Made by a program: the position numbers and the translations under genes. Positions 24,386-35,500 of a DNA stretch of 59,781 bases are shown piece after piece (positions within the stretch are counted from its first letter, which is position 1; each line of letters opens with the position of its first letter). This stretch comes from Clostridia bacterium (GTDB lineage: Bacteria > Bacillota > Clostridia > Oscillospirales > Acutalibacteraceae), in NCBI GenBank assembly GCA_017621885.1, contig JAGASD010000017.1, positions 1 through 59,781 of the forward strand. The letters run 5' to 3'. The notes under the pieces were generated by a model. The model searched no databases, was not told the DNA's origin, and saw only the letters and a program-made list of their open reading frames with translations.

Positions 24386-27139
24386 ATGTTAGTTTTAAAA
24401 AATATAGTTAAAGATTACGTTACGGGGGATACTACCGTAAGAGCCCTCAAGGGAATTGATATAAATTTTCGTGAAAATGAATTTGTATCAATTTTAGGTC
24501 CTTCAGGTTGCGGTAAAACAACCCTTCTTAACATAATCGGCGGTCTTGACAGGTACACAAGCGGTGACCTTTATATTAACGGTAAATCTACGAAAAGCTT
24601 TCAGGACAGCGACTGGGATACCTATCGCAATCATTCAATAGGCTTTGTTTTCCAAAGCTATAACCTGATTCCGCATCAGACGGTTTTAGCCAATGTTGAG
24701 CTTGCTCTTACGCTTTCGGGCGTTTCTAAAAAGGAGCGTAAGCAAAGGGCGATTGATGCTCTCAAAAAGGTCGGTCTTGAGCAGCAGATATATAAAAAGC
24801 CTAACCAGATGTCCGGTGGTCAGATGCAGCGTGTGGCTATTGCCCGAGCTCTTATAAATGACCCTGATATTCTTCTTGCCGATGAGCCTACAGGTGCTCT
24901 TGACAGCGAAACAAGTGTTCAGATTATGGAAATTCTTAAAGAAATTTCCAAAGAAAAGCTTATTATTATGGTTACCCATAACCCTGACCTTGCAGAAGAA
25001 TATTCAAACAGAATAATCCGTTGCCTTGACGGCGAGGTGATTGATGATACAAATCCCTTCGATCCCACTGAAGAGGATAACGCCGCCGAAAAGGAAAAGG
25101 AATCCTCTGCAAAAGTTAAGGGCAAAAAATCAATGTCTTTTTCTTCTGCTTTTGCTTTAAGTATAAACAACCTCAGAACAAAAAAAGGCCGTACATTCCT
25201 TACAGCATTTGCAGGCAGTATAGGTATCATAGGTATTGCCCTTGTTCTTGCTCTTTCAAACGGTATTCAGGTTTATATTGACCGCGTGCAGGAGGATATG
25301 CTTCTTTCATACCCTATGACCGTGGAAAAACAGTCTATGGACCTTGAAAGCATTATGGGGTCCTTTACGGGTCTGAGTCAGGATATTATTGAGGGTGAAG
25401 AGAATGCGGAGGACGGTAAGGTTTACGTAAGCGAATCACTTATGCAAATGGTGAATGCGTTTATTTCCGAGTCGAAATCCAATAACCTTGATAACTTCAA
25501 AAAGTATATCGAAGATAATCAGGAAGAATTTGATGAATGCTGTAATGACGTTCAGTATAAATACAGCACACAGCTTAACATCTACAAGGCAGACACCTCC
25601 GACGGTGTTGTTAAGGTAAATCCCAGCACCCTTATGGAAAATATGCCTATGGACGAAAGTATGGCAGGTATGGCATCCTCAATGACAAGTATGACCCAGA
25701 ACTTCAGCGTATGGATGGAGCTTATCGGTGACGATAAGCTTATGGATGCTCAGTACGATGTTATAGCGGGCAGAATGCCGAAAAAATACAATGAGGTTGT
25801 GCTTATTGTTGACGGCAATAATTATATAAACGAGCTTGTTGTTTACGCTCTCGGTCTTAAAAATCAGGAAGAGTTTACAAAAGATATTATGGCGGCTCTT
25901 GCCAGCGGTGAATCTCTTGAAAGCGAATCTATAACAGAATATTCTTACGATGATATTCTTAATATGAAATTCAAACTTGTTTTAAGCGGAGATTATTACG
26001 TAAAAAACAAAAAAACGGGTCTTTGGACAGATAACAGCGAAAACGATTACTATGTAAAGCAGCTTGTTGAACAGGGTGAAGAAATTAGCATAGTCGGCAT
26101 TCTCAAGCCCGACGAAAACAACACTCTTTCAATCGGTACGGGCGGTATCGGTTATATGCGCGAGCTTATGGATTACGCTATTAACGAGGGTGCAAAAAAG
26201 CCCATTGTAAAAGAACAGCTTGCAGATACAACCCGTGATGTTATTACCGGCTATGAGTTTTCGACTCTTACAGTTAACGATTTTGATTTAAAAGACATTG
26301 ATTTAAGCTTAATTGATTTTACTTATCTTGATTACGGTCCTTTTATGTCGATGGCAGAGGGAATGGATGTGTCGCAGATTGATATGACAAATATGGCGGC
26401 AATGTTCGGTTTTGATGATATGAGTGAGCTTCAGAGAAAGCTTATGGAAGGCTTTTTAAGTGATGAACAGGTGATTGCTCTTAAACAGGCTTACGTTGAT
26501 ACCCTTGCTTCCAAAAGCTCCCTCGAAGGTACATTGACAAAAATCGGTTATTCCACCTTTGAATCACCTTCAATGATTTGTCTTTATCCCAAAAACTTTG
26601 AAGCTAAAGAAAAAATCAACGAGCTTATAAATTACTACAATACTCAGGTGGAGGCTGACGGTCACCCTGAAGCACAGATAAAATGCACCGATTTAATCGG
26701 CGTGCTGATGAGCAGCCTTACAACAATAATTGATATTGTTACCTACGTGCTCATTGCCTTTGTTGCAATATCACTTGTGGTATCGTCTATTATGATTGGT
26801 ATTATCACATATATTTCAGTTCTTGAAAGAACAAAGGAAATCGGTATTCTCAGAAGTATCGGTGCTTCAAAAAAAGACGTTGCACGGGTGTTTAATGCAG
26901 AAACCGCGGTAATCGGTCTGGGTGCGGGTATAATCGGTATTGTTTCCACGCTGCTCCTGGAAATTCCCATAAACCTTTTGCTTAAATATGTGGCGCATTT
27001 TCCTGCGGCCGCATCTCTACCGCCTGTGGGTGCTGTAATTCTTGTTATAATAAGTGTGACACTTACGCTTATTTCAGGACTTATTCCTTCAAGAATGGCG
27101 GCAAAGAAAGACCCGGTTGAGGCATTGAGAACGGAATAA
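24386..27139 (+). CDS. Fused ABC transporter ATPase-permease (MacB/FtsX-type)
   Basis: A 917-residue protein joining an ATPase to a permease. ATPase: Walker A GPSGCGKTT (about 39-47), signature MSGGQMQRVAIARA (near 142), Walker B ILLADEPTGALD (near 163). A first membrane helix lies around 270-298, then a large extracytoplasmic domain of about 470 residues rich in Met and Asp, then three helices after about 780 with the FtsX-type segment ERTKEIGILRSIGASKKDV. MacB-type transporters pass force across the membrane rather than moving solute through it. Partner and substrate are unknown; the surface protein just upstream is a candidate. A terminator follows. Confidence 0.9.
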   Translation: MLVLKNIVKDYVTGDTTVRALKGIDINFRENEFVSILGPSGCGKTTLLNIIGGLDRYTSGDLYINGKSTKSFQDSDWDTYRNHSIGFVFQSYNLIPHQTVLANVELALTLSGVSKKERKQRAIDALKKVGLEQQIYKKPNQMSGGQMQRVAIARALINDPDILLADEPTGALDSETSVQIMEILKEISKEKLIIMVTHNPDLAEEYSNRIIRCLDGEVIDDTNPFDPTEEDNAAEKEKESSAKVKGKKSMSFSSAFALSINNLRTKKGRTFLTAFAGSIGIIGIALVLALSNGIQVYIDRVQEDMLLSYPMTVEKQSMDLESIMGSFTGLSQDIIEGEENAEDGKVYVSESLMQMVNAFISESKSNNLDNFKKYIEDNQEEFDECCNDVQYKYSTQLNIYKADTSDGVVKVNPSTLMENMPMDESMAGMASSMTSMTQNFSVWMELIGDDKLMDAQYDVIAGRMPKKYNEVVLIVDGNNYINELVVYALGLKNQEEFTKDIMAALASGESLESESITEYSYDDILNMKFKLVLSGDYYVKNKKTGLWTDNSENDYYVKQLVEQGEEISIVGILKPDENNTLSIGTGGIGYMRELMDYAINEGAKKPIVKEQLADTTRDVITGYEFSTLTVNDFDLKDIDLSLIDFTYLDYGPFMSMAEGMDVSQIDMTNMAAMFGFDDMSELQRKLMEGFLSDEQVIALKQAYVDTLASKSSLEGTLTKIGYSTFESPSMICLYPKNFEAKEKINELINYYNTQVEADGHPEAQIKCTDLIGVLMSSLTTIIDIVTYVLIAFVAISLVVSSIMIGIITYISVLERTKEIGILRSIGASKKDVARVFNAETAVIGLGAGIIGIVSTLLLEIPINLLLKYVAHFPAAASLPPVGAVILVIISVTLTLISGLIPSRMAAKKDPVEALRTE

Positions 27140-27153
27140 TAAAAAACTTTTTA

Positions 27154-27180
27154 ATTCCCTATGAAAATAGGGGATTTTTT
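27154..27180 (+). terminator. Terminator after the ABC transporter
   Basis: TCCCTAT pairs with ATAGGGGA across a GAAA tetraloop and runs into six T. It closes the surface-protein/ABC unit. Confidence 0.8.
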
Positions 27181-27181
27181 G

Positions 27182-27210
27182 TTGAAAAAATAATACATCT
27201 ATGCTAAAAT
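27182..27210 (+). promoter_or_regulatory. Promoter of the NAD-glycosidase operon
   Basis: TTGAAA at 27182-27187, a 17-nt spacer and TAAAAT at 27205-27210 sit directly after a terminator and 40 nt before the first gene. Confidence 0.6.
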
Positions 27211-27249
27211 GATGCTAATAGCGCATTAAAAAAGTTAGGTTGTGATATT

Positions 27250-28530
27250 ATGAGAAAAACATCAGCAAATATCGGCTTTATCGGTATAAGCGGCAGAGGT
27301 TCAGGCATGCTTGACCTTCTTTTACAGGTTGAGGGTGTAAAGGTTCCTGCGGTATGTGACCTTATTCCCGAAAGAGCTGAAAGAGGTATTGAAATTGTCG
27401 AAGAGCGTACAGAGAAGGCTTATCCCGTTCACGCTTATCTTGATTATAAAGAAATGTTTGAGAAGGAAGAGCTTGATGCAGTTGTTATTGCAACAACCTG
27501 GATCACTCACGCTATGATTGCCGTTGACGCTATGAATGCAGGTCTTCACGTTGGTATGGAGGTTGGCGGTGCCGCTTCTGTTGAAGAATGCTGGGAAATG
27601 GTAAGAACAAGCCAGCGCACAGGCAAAATCTGTATGCTTCTTGAAAACTGCTGCTATTGCAGAAATGAAATGGCAGTATTCAATATGATTCGTAAGGGCA
27701 TATTCGGTGAAATTGTTCATATGGAGGGCGGTTACCGTCACGATTTGCGTGATGAAATTGTTCTTGGCCGTGAGAATATTCACGGCAGACTTTATAACTT
27801 TATCCACCGCAACGGCGAGGTTTATCCCACTCATCAGTTAGGCCCCATCGCAAAGGCCCTTAACATTAACAGAGGTAACCGCTTCCTTACAGTTAATTCA
27901 GTTGCAAGTAAGTCGCGCGGTCTTCACCAGTGGATCAAAGATAATAAGGGTGAAGAATACGACCTTTATAATACAAATTTTAATTGCGGCGACATTGTTA
28001 CAACAATTATCAAGTGCGCAAACGGCGAAACAATCAAGCTTACACACGACTGCTCACTTCCCAGACCCTACACACGTGATTACGAGGTTCAGGGTACAAA
28101 GGGTATTTACTCCGAACCTGAAGACGGTAAGGGCAGAATTTATATTGACGGTACTCACAAGGAGCATCAGAGCTGGACTCACGAATGGGACGATTTTGAG
28201 CCCTGGCGTGAAAAATATGAGCATCCTCTCTGGGCACTTTATGAAAAGGGCGGTATAAAAGCAGGTCACGGCGGTATGGACTACCTTATCCTTTCTTCTT
28301 TCGTAGATAGTGTTTATGAAGGCGAAAAGGCTAATATCGACGTTTATGATACAGCAACCTGGATGGTAATCACTTGCCTTTCGGAACAGTCAGTTGCTAT
28401 GGGCGGAGCACCCGTTCCCGTTCCCGATTTCACAAACGGTAAATGGATTGACCGCGAGCCTATCAGACGCGGTATGTATTGCCTTGAAGAGGTTTGCGAA
28501 GAATTTTATGAGGAGAATACAGAAGAATGA
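27250..28530 (+). CDS. Gfo/Idh/MocA oxidoreductase, GH109-like
   Basis: A 426-residue NAD(P)-binding protein with the Rossmann loop GFIGISGRGSG at the N terminus and a C-terminal alpha/beta domain. The segment EVYPTHQLGPIAKALNINRGNRF (near 195-212) closely resembles GH109 glycosidases, which cleave alpha-N-acetylgalactosaminides by a transient NAD-dependent oxidation. Unlike many GH109 enzymes it has no signal peptide, so it would act in the cytoplasm. A sugar dehydrogenase role is also possible. The stop overlaps the kinase start by 4 nt and a GH4 enzyme follows. Confidence 0.82.
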   Translation: MRKTSANIGFIGISGRGSGMLDLLLQVEGVKVPAVCDLIPERAERGIEIVEERTEKAYPVHAYLDYKEMFEKEELDAVVIATTWITHAMIAVDAMNAGLHVGMEVGGAASVEECWEMVRTSQRTGKICMLLENCCYCRNEMAVFNMIRKGIFGEIVHMEGGYRHDLRDEIVLGRENIHGRLYNFIHRNGEVYPTHQLGPIAKALNINRGNRFLTVNSVASKSRGLHQWIKDNKGEEYDLYNTNFNCGDIVTTIIKCANGETIKLTHDCSLPRPYTRDYEVQGTKGIYSEPEDGKGRIYIDGTHKEHQSWTHEWDDFEPWREKYEHPLWALYEKGGIKAGHGGMDYLILSSFVDSVYEGEKANIDVYDTATWMVITCLSEQSVAMGGAPVPVPDFTNGKWIDREPIRRGMYCLEEVCEEFYEENTEE

Positions 28531-29465
28531 AATATTACATAGGTGTTGACGGCGGCGGCACAAAAACCGCGTTTGCCCTTTTTGATGAAAACAAAAATAT
28601 TGTTGAGCAGTATGAAACAGAGGGCTCAAACCACGAAAATATGGAGGGCTCATTCCCCCGGGCGGCAGGTATTATTGCAGGTGGAGTAAAAGGGCTTTTA
28701 GAAAAAGCAAACATCACTCTTGATGATGTAAGCGGTATTCTTATGGGTCTTGCAGGTATCGACCATCCTTATCAGCACGATGCAATGGTTGAAGAGCTTG
28801 ATAAATTAGGCATTAAAGGTTGCCGTATTTATAACGACGGCTTCATCGTTATTAAAGCAGGTGTAGGTGCAGGCTGCGGTATCGGCTACAACTGCGGTAC
28901 AGGTACTTGCTGTAACTCTCTTGACTCTGACGGTAATATGCTTCAGATTGGCGGCTTTGACGTGCTTTCAGGTGACAAGGGTAACGGTCACTGGGTAGGC
29001 TCACAGGCATTCAGAATTATGTATGATGAAATTTGCCTTGGTAAAGGTAAATCTTTGATTACAGAATATATGAAAGAAAAAGCAGGTATTGTTGACAGAG
29101 CAACACTTCTTGATTCAATCGCTGTTTTAGAAAGCGAGGATGAGGGCGAAGCATTCCTTCGTAAGCTTATTGTTTCTTTCTTTGATGCGGCTAATAACGA
29201 TGATGAAGCAGCACTTTCTGTTATTGAAGAAATGGCACAGAGAGGCGCAGACTTCATCTGCGGTCACGTTAAAGCAATGAACTTTGATTGTGACGTTATC
29301 AACGTTGTTTTGTCAGGCTCAATTCACACAAAGCTTCCTTCATATAAATATACAGACAGAATGGCTGAGCTTGTTGCTGAAAAAACAGGCAGAAAGTTCA
29401 ATTTCATTAAACTCGATTGCGCACCCGTTACGGGCTGTGTAAACTGGCTTCTTGAAGACAGATAA
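28527..29465 (+). CDS. BadF/BadG-type sugar kinase (GlcNAc-kinase-like)
   Basis: A 312-residue ASKHA-fold ATPase with the phosphate-binding GVDGGGTKT at 6-14 and GYNCGTGTCCNS in the second half. Proteins of this branch are usually N-acetylglucosamine or related amino-sugar kinases. Lying between two NAD-dependent glycosidase-type genes and overlapping the first, it probably phosphorylates a sugar released by, or destined for, them. The exact sugar is not evident. Confidence 0.85.
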   Translation: MKYYIGVDGGGTKTAFALFDENKNIVEQYETEGSNHENMEGSFPRAAGIIAGGVKGLLEKANITLDDVSGILMGLAGIDHPYQHDAMVEELDKLGIKGCRIYNDGFIVIKAGVGAGCGIGYNCGTGTCCNSLDSDGNMLQIGGFDVLSGDKGNGHWVGSQAFRIMYDEICLGKGKSLITEYMKEKAGIVDRATLLDSIAVLESEDEGEAFLRKLIVSFFDAANNDDEAALSVIEEMAQRGADFICGHVKAMNFDCDVINVVLSGSIHTKLPSYKYTDRMAELVAEKTGRKFNFIKLDCAPVTGCVNWLLEDR

Positions 29466-29493
29466 ACATTTTTCGTTGAAAGGATTGATATAA

Positions 29494-30777
29494 ATGAAAG
29501 AAATCAGCGTAACCGTCATCGGTTCAGGCTCTACATATTGCCCCGAGCTTATTTACGGCTTTATTGAGGCAAAGGATTCTCTTAAATTAAAGAGAGTTGC
29601 TTTTATGGATATCGATGACAGAAAGCGTACAATCGTTGGCGGTCTTTGTGAGCGTATGCTCAAGAGCGCAGGCATTGATTGTGAAATCGTTATGACAGAC
29701 GACCTTGATCTTGCTTTGCAGGGTGCAGACTTCGTTGTTACACAGATTCGTGTTGGTAAGCTTCCTTGCCGTCACATTGACGAAAGCATTCCTCTCAAAT
29801 ATGACCTTATCGGTCAGGAAACAACAGGTATCGGCGGCTTCTTCAAGACTCTTCGTACAATCCCTGTTATTGCACACATTGCAGAGCGTATAGAAGCAAT
29901 TTGCCCCGACGCTTGGCTTATAAACTTCACAAACCCCTCAGGTATTATTTCTGAGTTCCTTCTTAATCACACAAACGTTAAAGCAATGGGTCTTTGCAAC
30001 GTTCCCATCGCTATGATTGACGACGTTAAGGCAGCAGTAGGCGAGGATGCAAAAATCACATACCTCGGTCTTAACCACCTCAGCTGGATTACATCGGTTA
30101 AGGTTAACGGCGAAGAGAAGTTTGACAGCATCTTTGATGACAACTTCGCTCCCACAGTTATGAAGAACATTCACGATGACGGCTTTGATATGGAATGTCT
30201 TGATGCTTGCAAGGGCTTCCCCTCATCATACCTCCAGTATTATTACAGTCGTGCATCAAAGCTCGCTTACCTTAAATCAAATCCTAAGAGCCGTGCACAG
30301 GTATGTATGGAAATTGAAGAGGAGCTTCTCAAGCTTTACAGTGATAATGACCTTGTAATTAAACCCGCTCTTCTCGAACAGCGCGGTGGTTATAAATATT
30401 CACTTGCAGCAGTTTCTCTTATTGACTCTATTGCTAACGATAAAAAGGACGTTCACGTTGTTAATATTAAAAACAACGGTACTCTTAAATTTATGGACGA
30501 TGATGATATTGTTGAAATTGCCGCAGTCATCGGTGCAGACGGTGCAACACCCGTTGAAATCGATGAATTCAACAACCGCCACATCATAAGCCTTATGCGT
30601 ACAGTTAAGTCTTATGAAAAATATGCAGTTGAAGCAGCAATCAAGGGCTCCGACGAAGACGCTCTTAATGCTCTTATGCTTCATCCTCTTTGCGGTGACT
30701 TTGCTAAGGCAAAGGCTTGCTTCGAAGAAATGAAACAAGCACATAAAGCATATCTTCCTCAGTTCTTTAAAGACTGA
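29494..30777 (+). CDS. Family 4 glycoside hydrolase (6-phospho-glycosidase type)
   Basis: GH4 enzymes cleave glycosides, mostly 6-phosphorylated, using NAD+ and Mn2+ through oxidation at C3 and elimination. The 427-residue protein has the NAD loop VTVIGSGSTYCPEL, NFTNPSGI (near 146), GLCNVP with the metal-ligand cysteine (near 167) and LGLNHLSW with the metal-ligand histidine (near 195). AAAGGATTG precedes the ATG. There is no PTS gene in the window, so the adjacent kinase is the nearest candidate source of a phosphorylated substrate. A strong terminator follows. Confidence 0.92.
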   Translation: MKEISVTVIGSGSTYCPELIYGFIEAKDSLKLKRVAFMDIDDRKRTIVGGLCERMLKSAGIDCEIVMTDDLDLALQGADFVVTQIRVGKLPCRHIDESIPLKYDLIGQETTGIGGFFKTLRTIPVIAHIAERIEAICPDAWLINFTNPSGIISEFLLNHTNVKAMGLCNVPIAMIDDVKAAVGEDAKITYLGLNHLSWITSVKVNGEEKFDSIFDDNFAPTVMKNIHDDGFDMECLDACKGFPSSYLQYYYSRASKLAYLKSNPKSRAQVCMEIEEELLKLYSDNDLVIKPALLEQRGGYKYSLAAVSLIDSIANDKKDVHVVNIKNNGTLKFMDDDDIVEIAAVIGADGATPVEIDEFNNRHIISLMRTVKSYEKYAVEAAIKGSDEDALNALMLHPLCGDFAKAKACFEEMKQAHKAYLPQFFKD

Positions 30778-30783
30778 TAACAA

Positions 30784-30816
30784 AACCGTCTGACCCTTCG
30801 GTCAGGCGGTTTTTTC
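30784..30816 (+). terminator. Terminator after the GH4 gene
   Basis: AACCGTCTGACC pairs with GGTCAGGCGGTT (one G-T wobble) around CTTC, followed by a T-run. Confidence 0.9.
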
Positions 30817-30841
30817 GGGTAAGAAGCATTGAATTAAGAAT

Positions 30842-30880
30842 TAAAAAGCCGTGCACCTTTTTCGGGATGCACGGCTAAAA
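30842..30880 (-). terminator. Terminator after guaB
   Basis: AGCCGTGCA (30847-30855) pairs with TGCACGGCT (30868-30876). On the - strand the stem is followed by a short T-run, just past the guaB stop. Confidence 0.8.
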
Positions 30881-30883
30881 AAT

Positions 30884-32389
30884 TTATCTTATGTTGCCTG
30901 TATTTGTTTTAAGCGTAACGTCGTGTGCGCCGCCTTCAACAATACTTGTTGCACTGACGAGAGTGAGCTTTGCGTCCCTCTGAAGGTCAGGGATTGTGAT
31001 TACACCGCAGTTGCACATTGTTGATTTAACCTTGTAAAGGCTCTTTGTAACGTTATCGTGGAGTGAGCCTGCATAGGTTACGTAAGAGTCAACGCCTTCC
31101 TCAAATGAAAGCTTTGAAGAACCGCCAAGGTCATATCTCTGCCAGTTTCTTGCCCTGTTTGAGCCTTCACCCCAATACTCTTTAACGTATGTGCCGTTGA
31201 TGTTGAGCTTAGGTGTGGGGCTTTCGTCAAATCTTGCAAAATATCTGCCGAGCATCATAAAGTCAGCACCCATTGCAAGGGCAAGTGTCATATGATAGTC
31301 GTGAACGATACCGCCGTCTGAACAGATGGGAACGTAAACACCTGTTTCTTCAAAGTATTCGTCACGTGCTGCAGCAACTTCAATAAGAGCAGTAGCCTGT
31401 CCTCTGCCGATACCCTTTGTTTCACGGGTGATGCAGATTGAACCGCCGCCGATACCGACCTTAATAAAGTCTGCGCCTGCTTCTGCAAGGAAGCGGAAGC
31501 CGTCGCGGTCAACAACGTTACCTGCACCGACTTTTACGGTATCACCGTATTTTTCACGGATGAAAGCGATTGTGCGTTTCTGCCACTCTGTGTAACCCTC
31601 GGAAGAGTCGATGCAAAGAACGTCTGCGCCGGCTTCAACAAGTGCGGGAACACGCTCTGCATAGTCACGTGTGTTGATACCTGCACCAACCATATAACGC
31701 TTCTGACTGTCGAGAATTTCCTGAGGATTTTCTTTGTGCTGAGCGTAGTCCTTGCGGAAAACAAAGTACATAAGCTTGCCGTCTTTATCTATAATGGGGA
31801 GAGAGTTGAGCTTGTTTTCCCAGATAATGTCGTTAGCTTCCTTAAGAGACGTGGAAGCAGGAGCAGTAACAAGCTTTTCAAAGGGAGTCATAAACTCGCT
31901 TACCTTTAAATCCATAGGCATACGGCTGATTCTGTAATCTCTTGATGTAACAACACCGAGAAGCTTGCCGTTTGCTGTGCCGTCATCAGTAACAGCCATT
32001 GTTGAATGACCGAGAGCATTATACAGAGCAATAACGTCTGCAAGTGTGTTATCGGGACGAAGGTTTGCATCACTTACAACGAAGCCTGCTTTGTAGCTTT
32101 TTACTCTTGCAACCATTGCGGCCTCATCTTCAATTGACTGTGAGCCGTAAATGAATGACATACCGCCTTCCTTTGCCAAAGCAATTGCCAGTGTATCGTT
32201 GGAAACGGACTGCATAATTGCAGAAACAAGAGGAATGTTGAGGGTAATGGGTGCTTCTTCACCTTTTTTGAATTTGCAAAGAGGAGTACTGAGGTCAACA
32301 TTTGCAGGTATGCAATCGGGACCTGTGTAACCGGGTATAAGCAAATATTCACTGAATGTTCTTGAGGGTTCTTGACAGTAACGAGCCAT
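30884..32389 (-). CDS. guaB: Inosine-5'-monophosphate dehydrogenase
   Basis: IMPDH oxidises IMP to XMP with NAD+, the committed step to GTP. The 501-residue protein has the TIM barrel with catalytic Cys319 in [13 protein letters not shown], the IMP-binding GAGNV and [12 protein letters not shown] segments, and an inserted CBS pair around 95-225. The N terminus ([21 protein letters not shown]) and the GGGSIC loop (GPGSIC is commoner) mark a divergent branch of the family. CTCTCC on the + strand reads as a GGAGAG binding site before the ATG. It stands alone, with no other purine gene nearby. Confidence 0.95.
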   Translation of the reverse strand: MARYCQEPSRTFSEYLLIPGYTGPDCIPANVDLSTPLCKFKKGEEAPITLNIPLVSAIMQSVSNDTLAIALAKEGGMSFIYGSQSIEDEAAMVARVKSYKAGFVVSDANLRPDNTLADVIALYNALGHSTMAVTDDGTANGKLLGVVTSRDYRISRMPMDLKVSEFMTPFEKLVTAPASTSLKEANDIIWENKLNSLPIIDKDGKLMYFVFRKDYAQHKENPQEILDSQKRYMVGAGINTRDYAERVPALVEAGADVLCIDSSEGYTEWQKRTIAFIREKYGDTVKVGAGNVVDRDGFRFLAEAGADFIKVGIGGGSICITRETKGIGRGQATALIEVAAARDEYFEETGVYVPICSDGGIVHDYHMTLALAMGADFMMLGRYFARFDESPTPKLNINGTYVKEYWGEGSNRARNWQRYDLGGSSKLSFEEGVDSYVTYAGSLHDNVTKSLYKVKSTMCNCGVITIPDLQRDAKLTLVSATSIVEGGAHDVTLKTNTGNIR

Positions 32390-32590
32390 TCAAATCTCTC
32401 CTTTGACTATTAATTATTACCTTACATTGTACTTTTTATTTTTCCAAAAGTCAACTATAAAATATAACGATAATATTGAACTTTTTTTAAGTTAAATTAT
32501 TGTAAAATGACATATTCTGTGATAATATGAATGAACAATTATGTTAAGGGAATATGCTTTCCCGGGCAAATAGTTCACGCGGGGTGTATT

Positions 32591-35500
32591 ATGGCACATT
32601 TTGAAATTGATTTTCACGACAAAAACAGTGAAAGATTTATGATAAGCGGCCGTATCAATCAGATTCTGAGAGATATGTACGCTAAGTTTATTATTGTTGA
32701 CAGCGTTGATACGGGTGATTTTTTCTTCCGCGACGGTCAGTATACTTTTGAAGATAGGGATGTTGGGGAATGGGTACCCTTTAAGGCTAACAAAGATTAT
32801 TGGGGTTACCGTGAATGCTATTGTTGGTTTAAGCAGACCGTAAAAATTCCCGAAAGTTTTAAGGGTCAGCACGTTATATATAATATTACTCCCTATGCAC
32901 GCAGCTGGGAAAATGAGGTTAACCCTCAGTTTATTGTTTACATAAACGGTAAGGTTGCTCAGGGTGCGGACAGCAATCACCGCTACGTTACGGTAACTCC
33001 CTGTGCAGAGGGCGGCGAAGAGCTTGAGATTTACATTAATGCCTATTCTGATGATTGGGAATGGAGAGGTGAAATACAGCTTGGCGCACAGCTTCAGGTG
33101 TTTGATGACGTGGCTTATGCGACATACTTTGATATTCTTACACCCTTGAAGGTTGCAAAGTATCACGGTGAAGACAGCGATGCCCGTGTGAATATCCTTA
33201 ATGCACTTAACGCAGCTTGTAATATTCTTGATATTGATACAAATGACCGCGAGGTTTTCCACGAGTCTTGTGTCGAAGCATCAGAATATCTTGACAAAAA
33301 CCTTTACGGAAAGTTTGAAGAAGCAACCTGCTGGGCTGTGGGTCATACACATATTGACGTTGCGTGGCTGTGGAGAGTGCGTCAGTCAAGAGATAAGGCT
33401 TGCCGTTCCTTCTCAACGGTTCTCAAATTGATGGAGGAATACCCTGAGTATAAATTTATGTCCTCTCAGGCTCAGCTTTACGATTACGTGAAGCAGGATT
33501 ATCCCGAGGTTTTCGAGCGTATCAAACAGCGCGTGAAAGAGGGCAGATGGGAAGCCGAAGGCTCAATGTGGGTCGAAGCAGACACAAACGTCGCATCGGG
33601 TGAAGCCCTTGTGCGTCAGTTTCTTGTGGGCAAGCGCTTTTTCCGCAATGAATTCGGCATTGATAATAAAATTATGTGGCTTCCCGATGTTTTCGGGTAT
33701 TCTGCCGCTATTCCTCAGCTTATTAAAAAGAGCGGTATGGAATACTTTATGACTACAAAAATAAGCTGGAATGAATATAATAAATTCCCTTACGATACTT
33801 TCAAATGGCGCGGTATTGACGGTACAGAAGTTCTTTCACATTTTCCCCCGAGCTGTCACGCAACCGTTAACGAAAGAGCAAACTGGCAGACAACTTATAA
33901 CAGTAAATTAAGACCTCTCTACGTTATCGGCGGTTATAAGAGATATTCTCAGAAGGATTTGGGTAAAGACTACCTTATGAGCTACGGCTTCGGTGACGGT
34001 GGCGGCGGTCCTACTGTTGAAATGCTCGAATACGGTAAGCGTATGTCAAAGGGTATTCAGGGCTGTCCCGTTGTTAAACAGTCAAGCTCTCTTGATTTCT
34101 TCCGTAATCTTGAAAAGCAGGTTGAGGGTAATAAGCATCTTCCTGCCTGGTGTGGTGAATTATACCTTGAATTCCACAGAGGTACCCTTACAAGTCAGGC
34201 AAGAAATAAGAAATATAACCGTAAGAGCGAGTGCCTTTATCACGATGTTGAAACACTTTCAGCTATCGCAAATAAAGAAACAGGCTTCAGATATCCCAAA
34301 GAAAAGCTCCTTGAAAACTGGAAGCTTATTCTTCTCAATCAGTTCCACGATATTCTTCCCGGTTCTTCAATTTCAGTTGTTTACGAAGATAGTAAGGAAG
34401 ACTATGAAAATGTGCTTGCTGACGGATGTGCAATGGCAAGTGAAGCAGAAAGCACCCTTATTTCAAAAATGAATCTTGAAAATGACAGTATCGTTATTTT
34501 CAACACAACCGGCTTCAGACGTAAGGATGCAGTTGTTTGTGAAATTCCCGTTGACGGTGATTTCGCAATTTTTGACAAAAATGATAACGAGGTTGCTTAT
34601 CAGAAAACCTATGACGGCAAAATTGTGTTTATTGCAGAGGTGTGTCCCAAGGGTTATACAAGCTATGCAGTAAAAAGATGTGCACCGTCTGTTTGTGAAA
34701 GTGTTAATGCAAAACCCGAAAAGGCAGAAACACCATTCTTTACGGTTGAGTTTAATGAAGAAGGTAACATTAAAAAGCTTATTCATAAAAAGACGGGCAG
34801 AAGTGTTTCTCCCGACGGTGAAGCGGTTGGTAAGGTTGTTGCTTATCAGGACAGACCCCATAACCACGAGGCGTGGGATATTAAATGCTATTTTGATGAA
34901 AAAAGCTGGGAGCTTGATTTCAAGAATGCCTCGATTGTTGAAAACGGCCCCGTAAGAGCTGTTTATAAGGTTGACAGAGCATTCAGAAAATCAACGTTTA
35001 CAGAGTATTATTGTATTTATAATGACCTGGAAAGAATTGACGTTGATTACGAAGCAGATTGGAAAGAGGATCACGTTGTTCTTAAAGCAGATTATCCTGT
35101 TGACGTAAATGCGGTTAAAGCAACTTTCGATATTCAGTTCGGTAATATTGAGCGTTCCACAACAACGAACACAACTTGGGAATTTGCTCAGTTTGAAGAA
35201 AGTATGCACAAGTGGGTTGACCTTTCAGATAACAGCTTCGGTCTTTCAATTATCAATGACTGTAAATACGGCTGTGACGTTAAAGACGGACGTATCAGAC
35301 CCACTCTCTTCAGATGCGCAACACAACCTAATAAGGTTCAGGACAGAGAAAAGCATTCATTTACGTTCTCAATTTATCCCCACGGGGGCAGAGTATCCGA
35401 TTCTGCGGTTGTTAACGAAGCGTTTAACGTGAACTTCCCGCTTTATGCAATTCCCGTTTCAGCCCACGAGGGTGTTTTAGCACCTGAATACTCATTTGTT

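Noticed and set aside
32492-33262. A 256-codon - strand open frame opposite the 5' end of the mannosidase gene
   Set aside because: It lies antisense to a clear GH38 catalytic protein, is Ile/Asn/Val-rich as expected of a shadow frame, and has no binding site or family resemblance.
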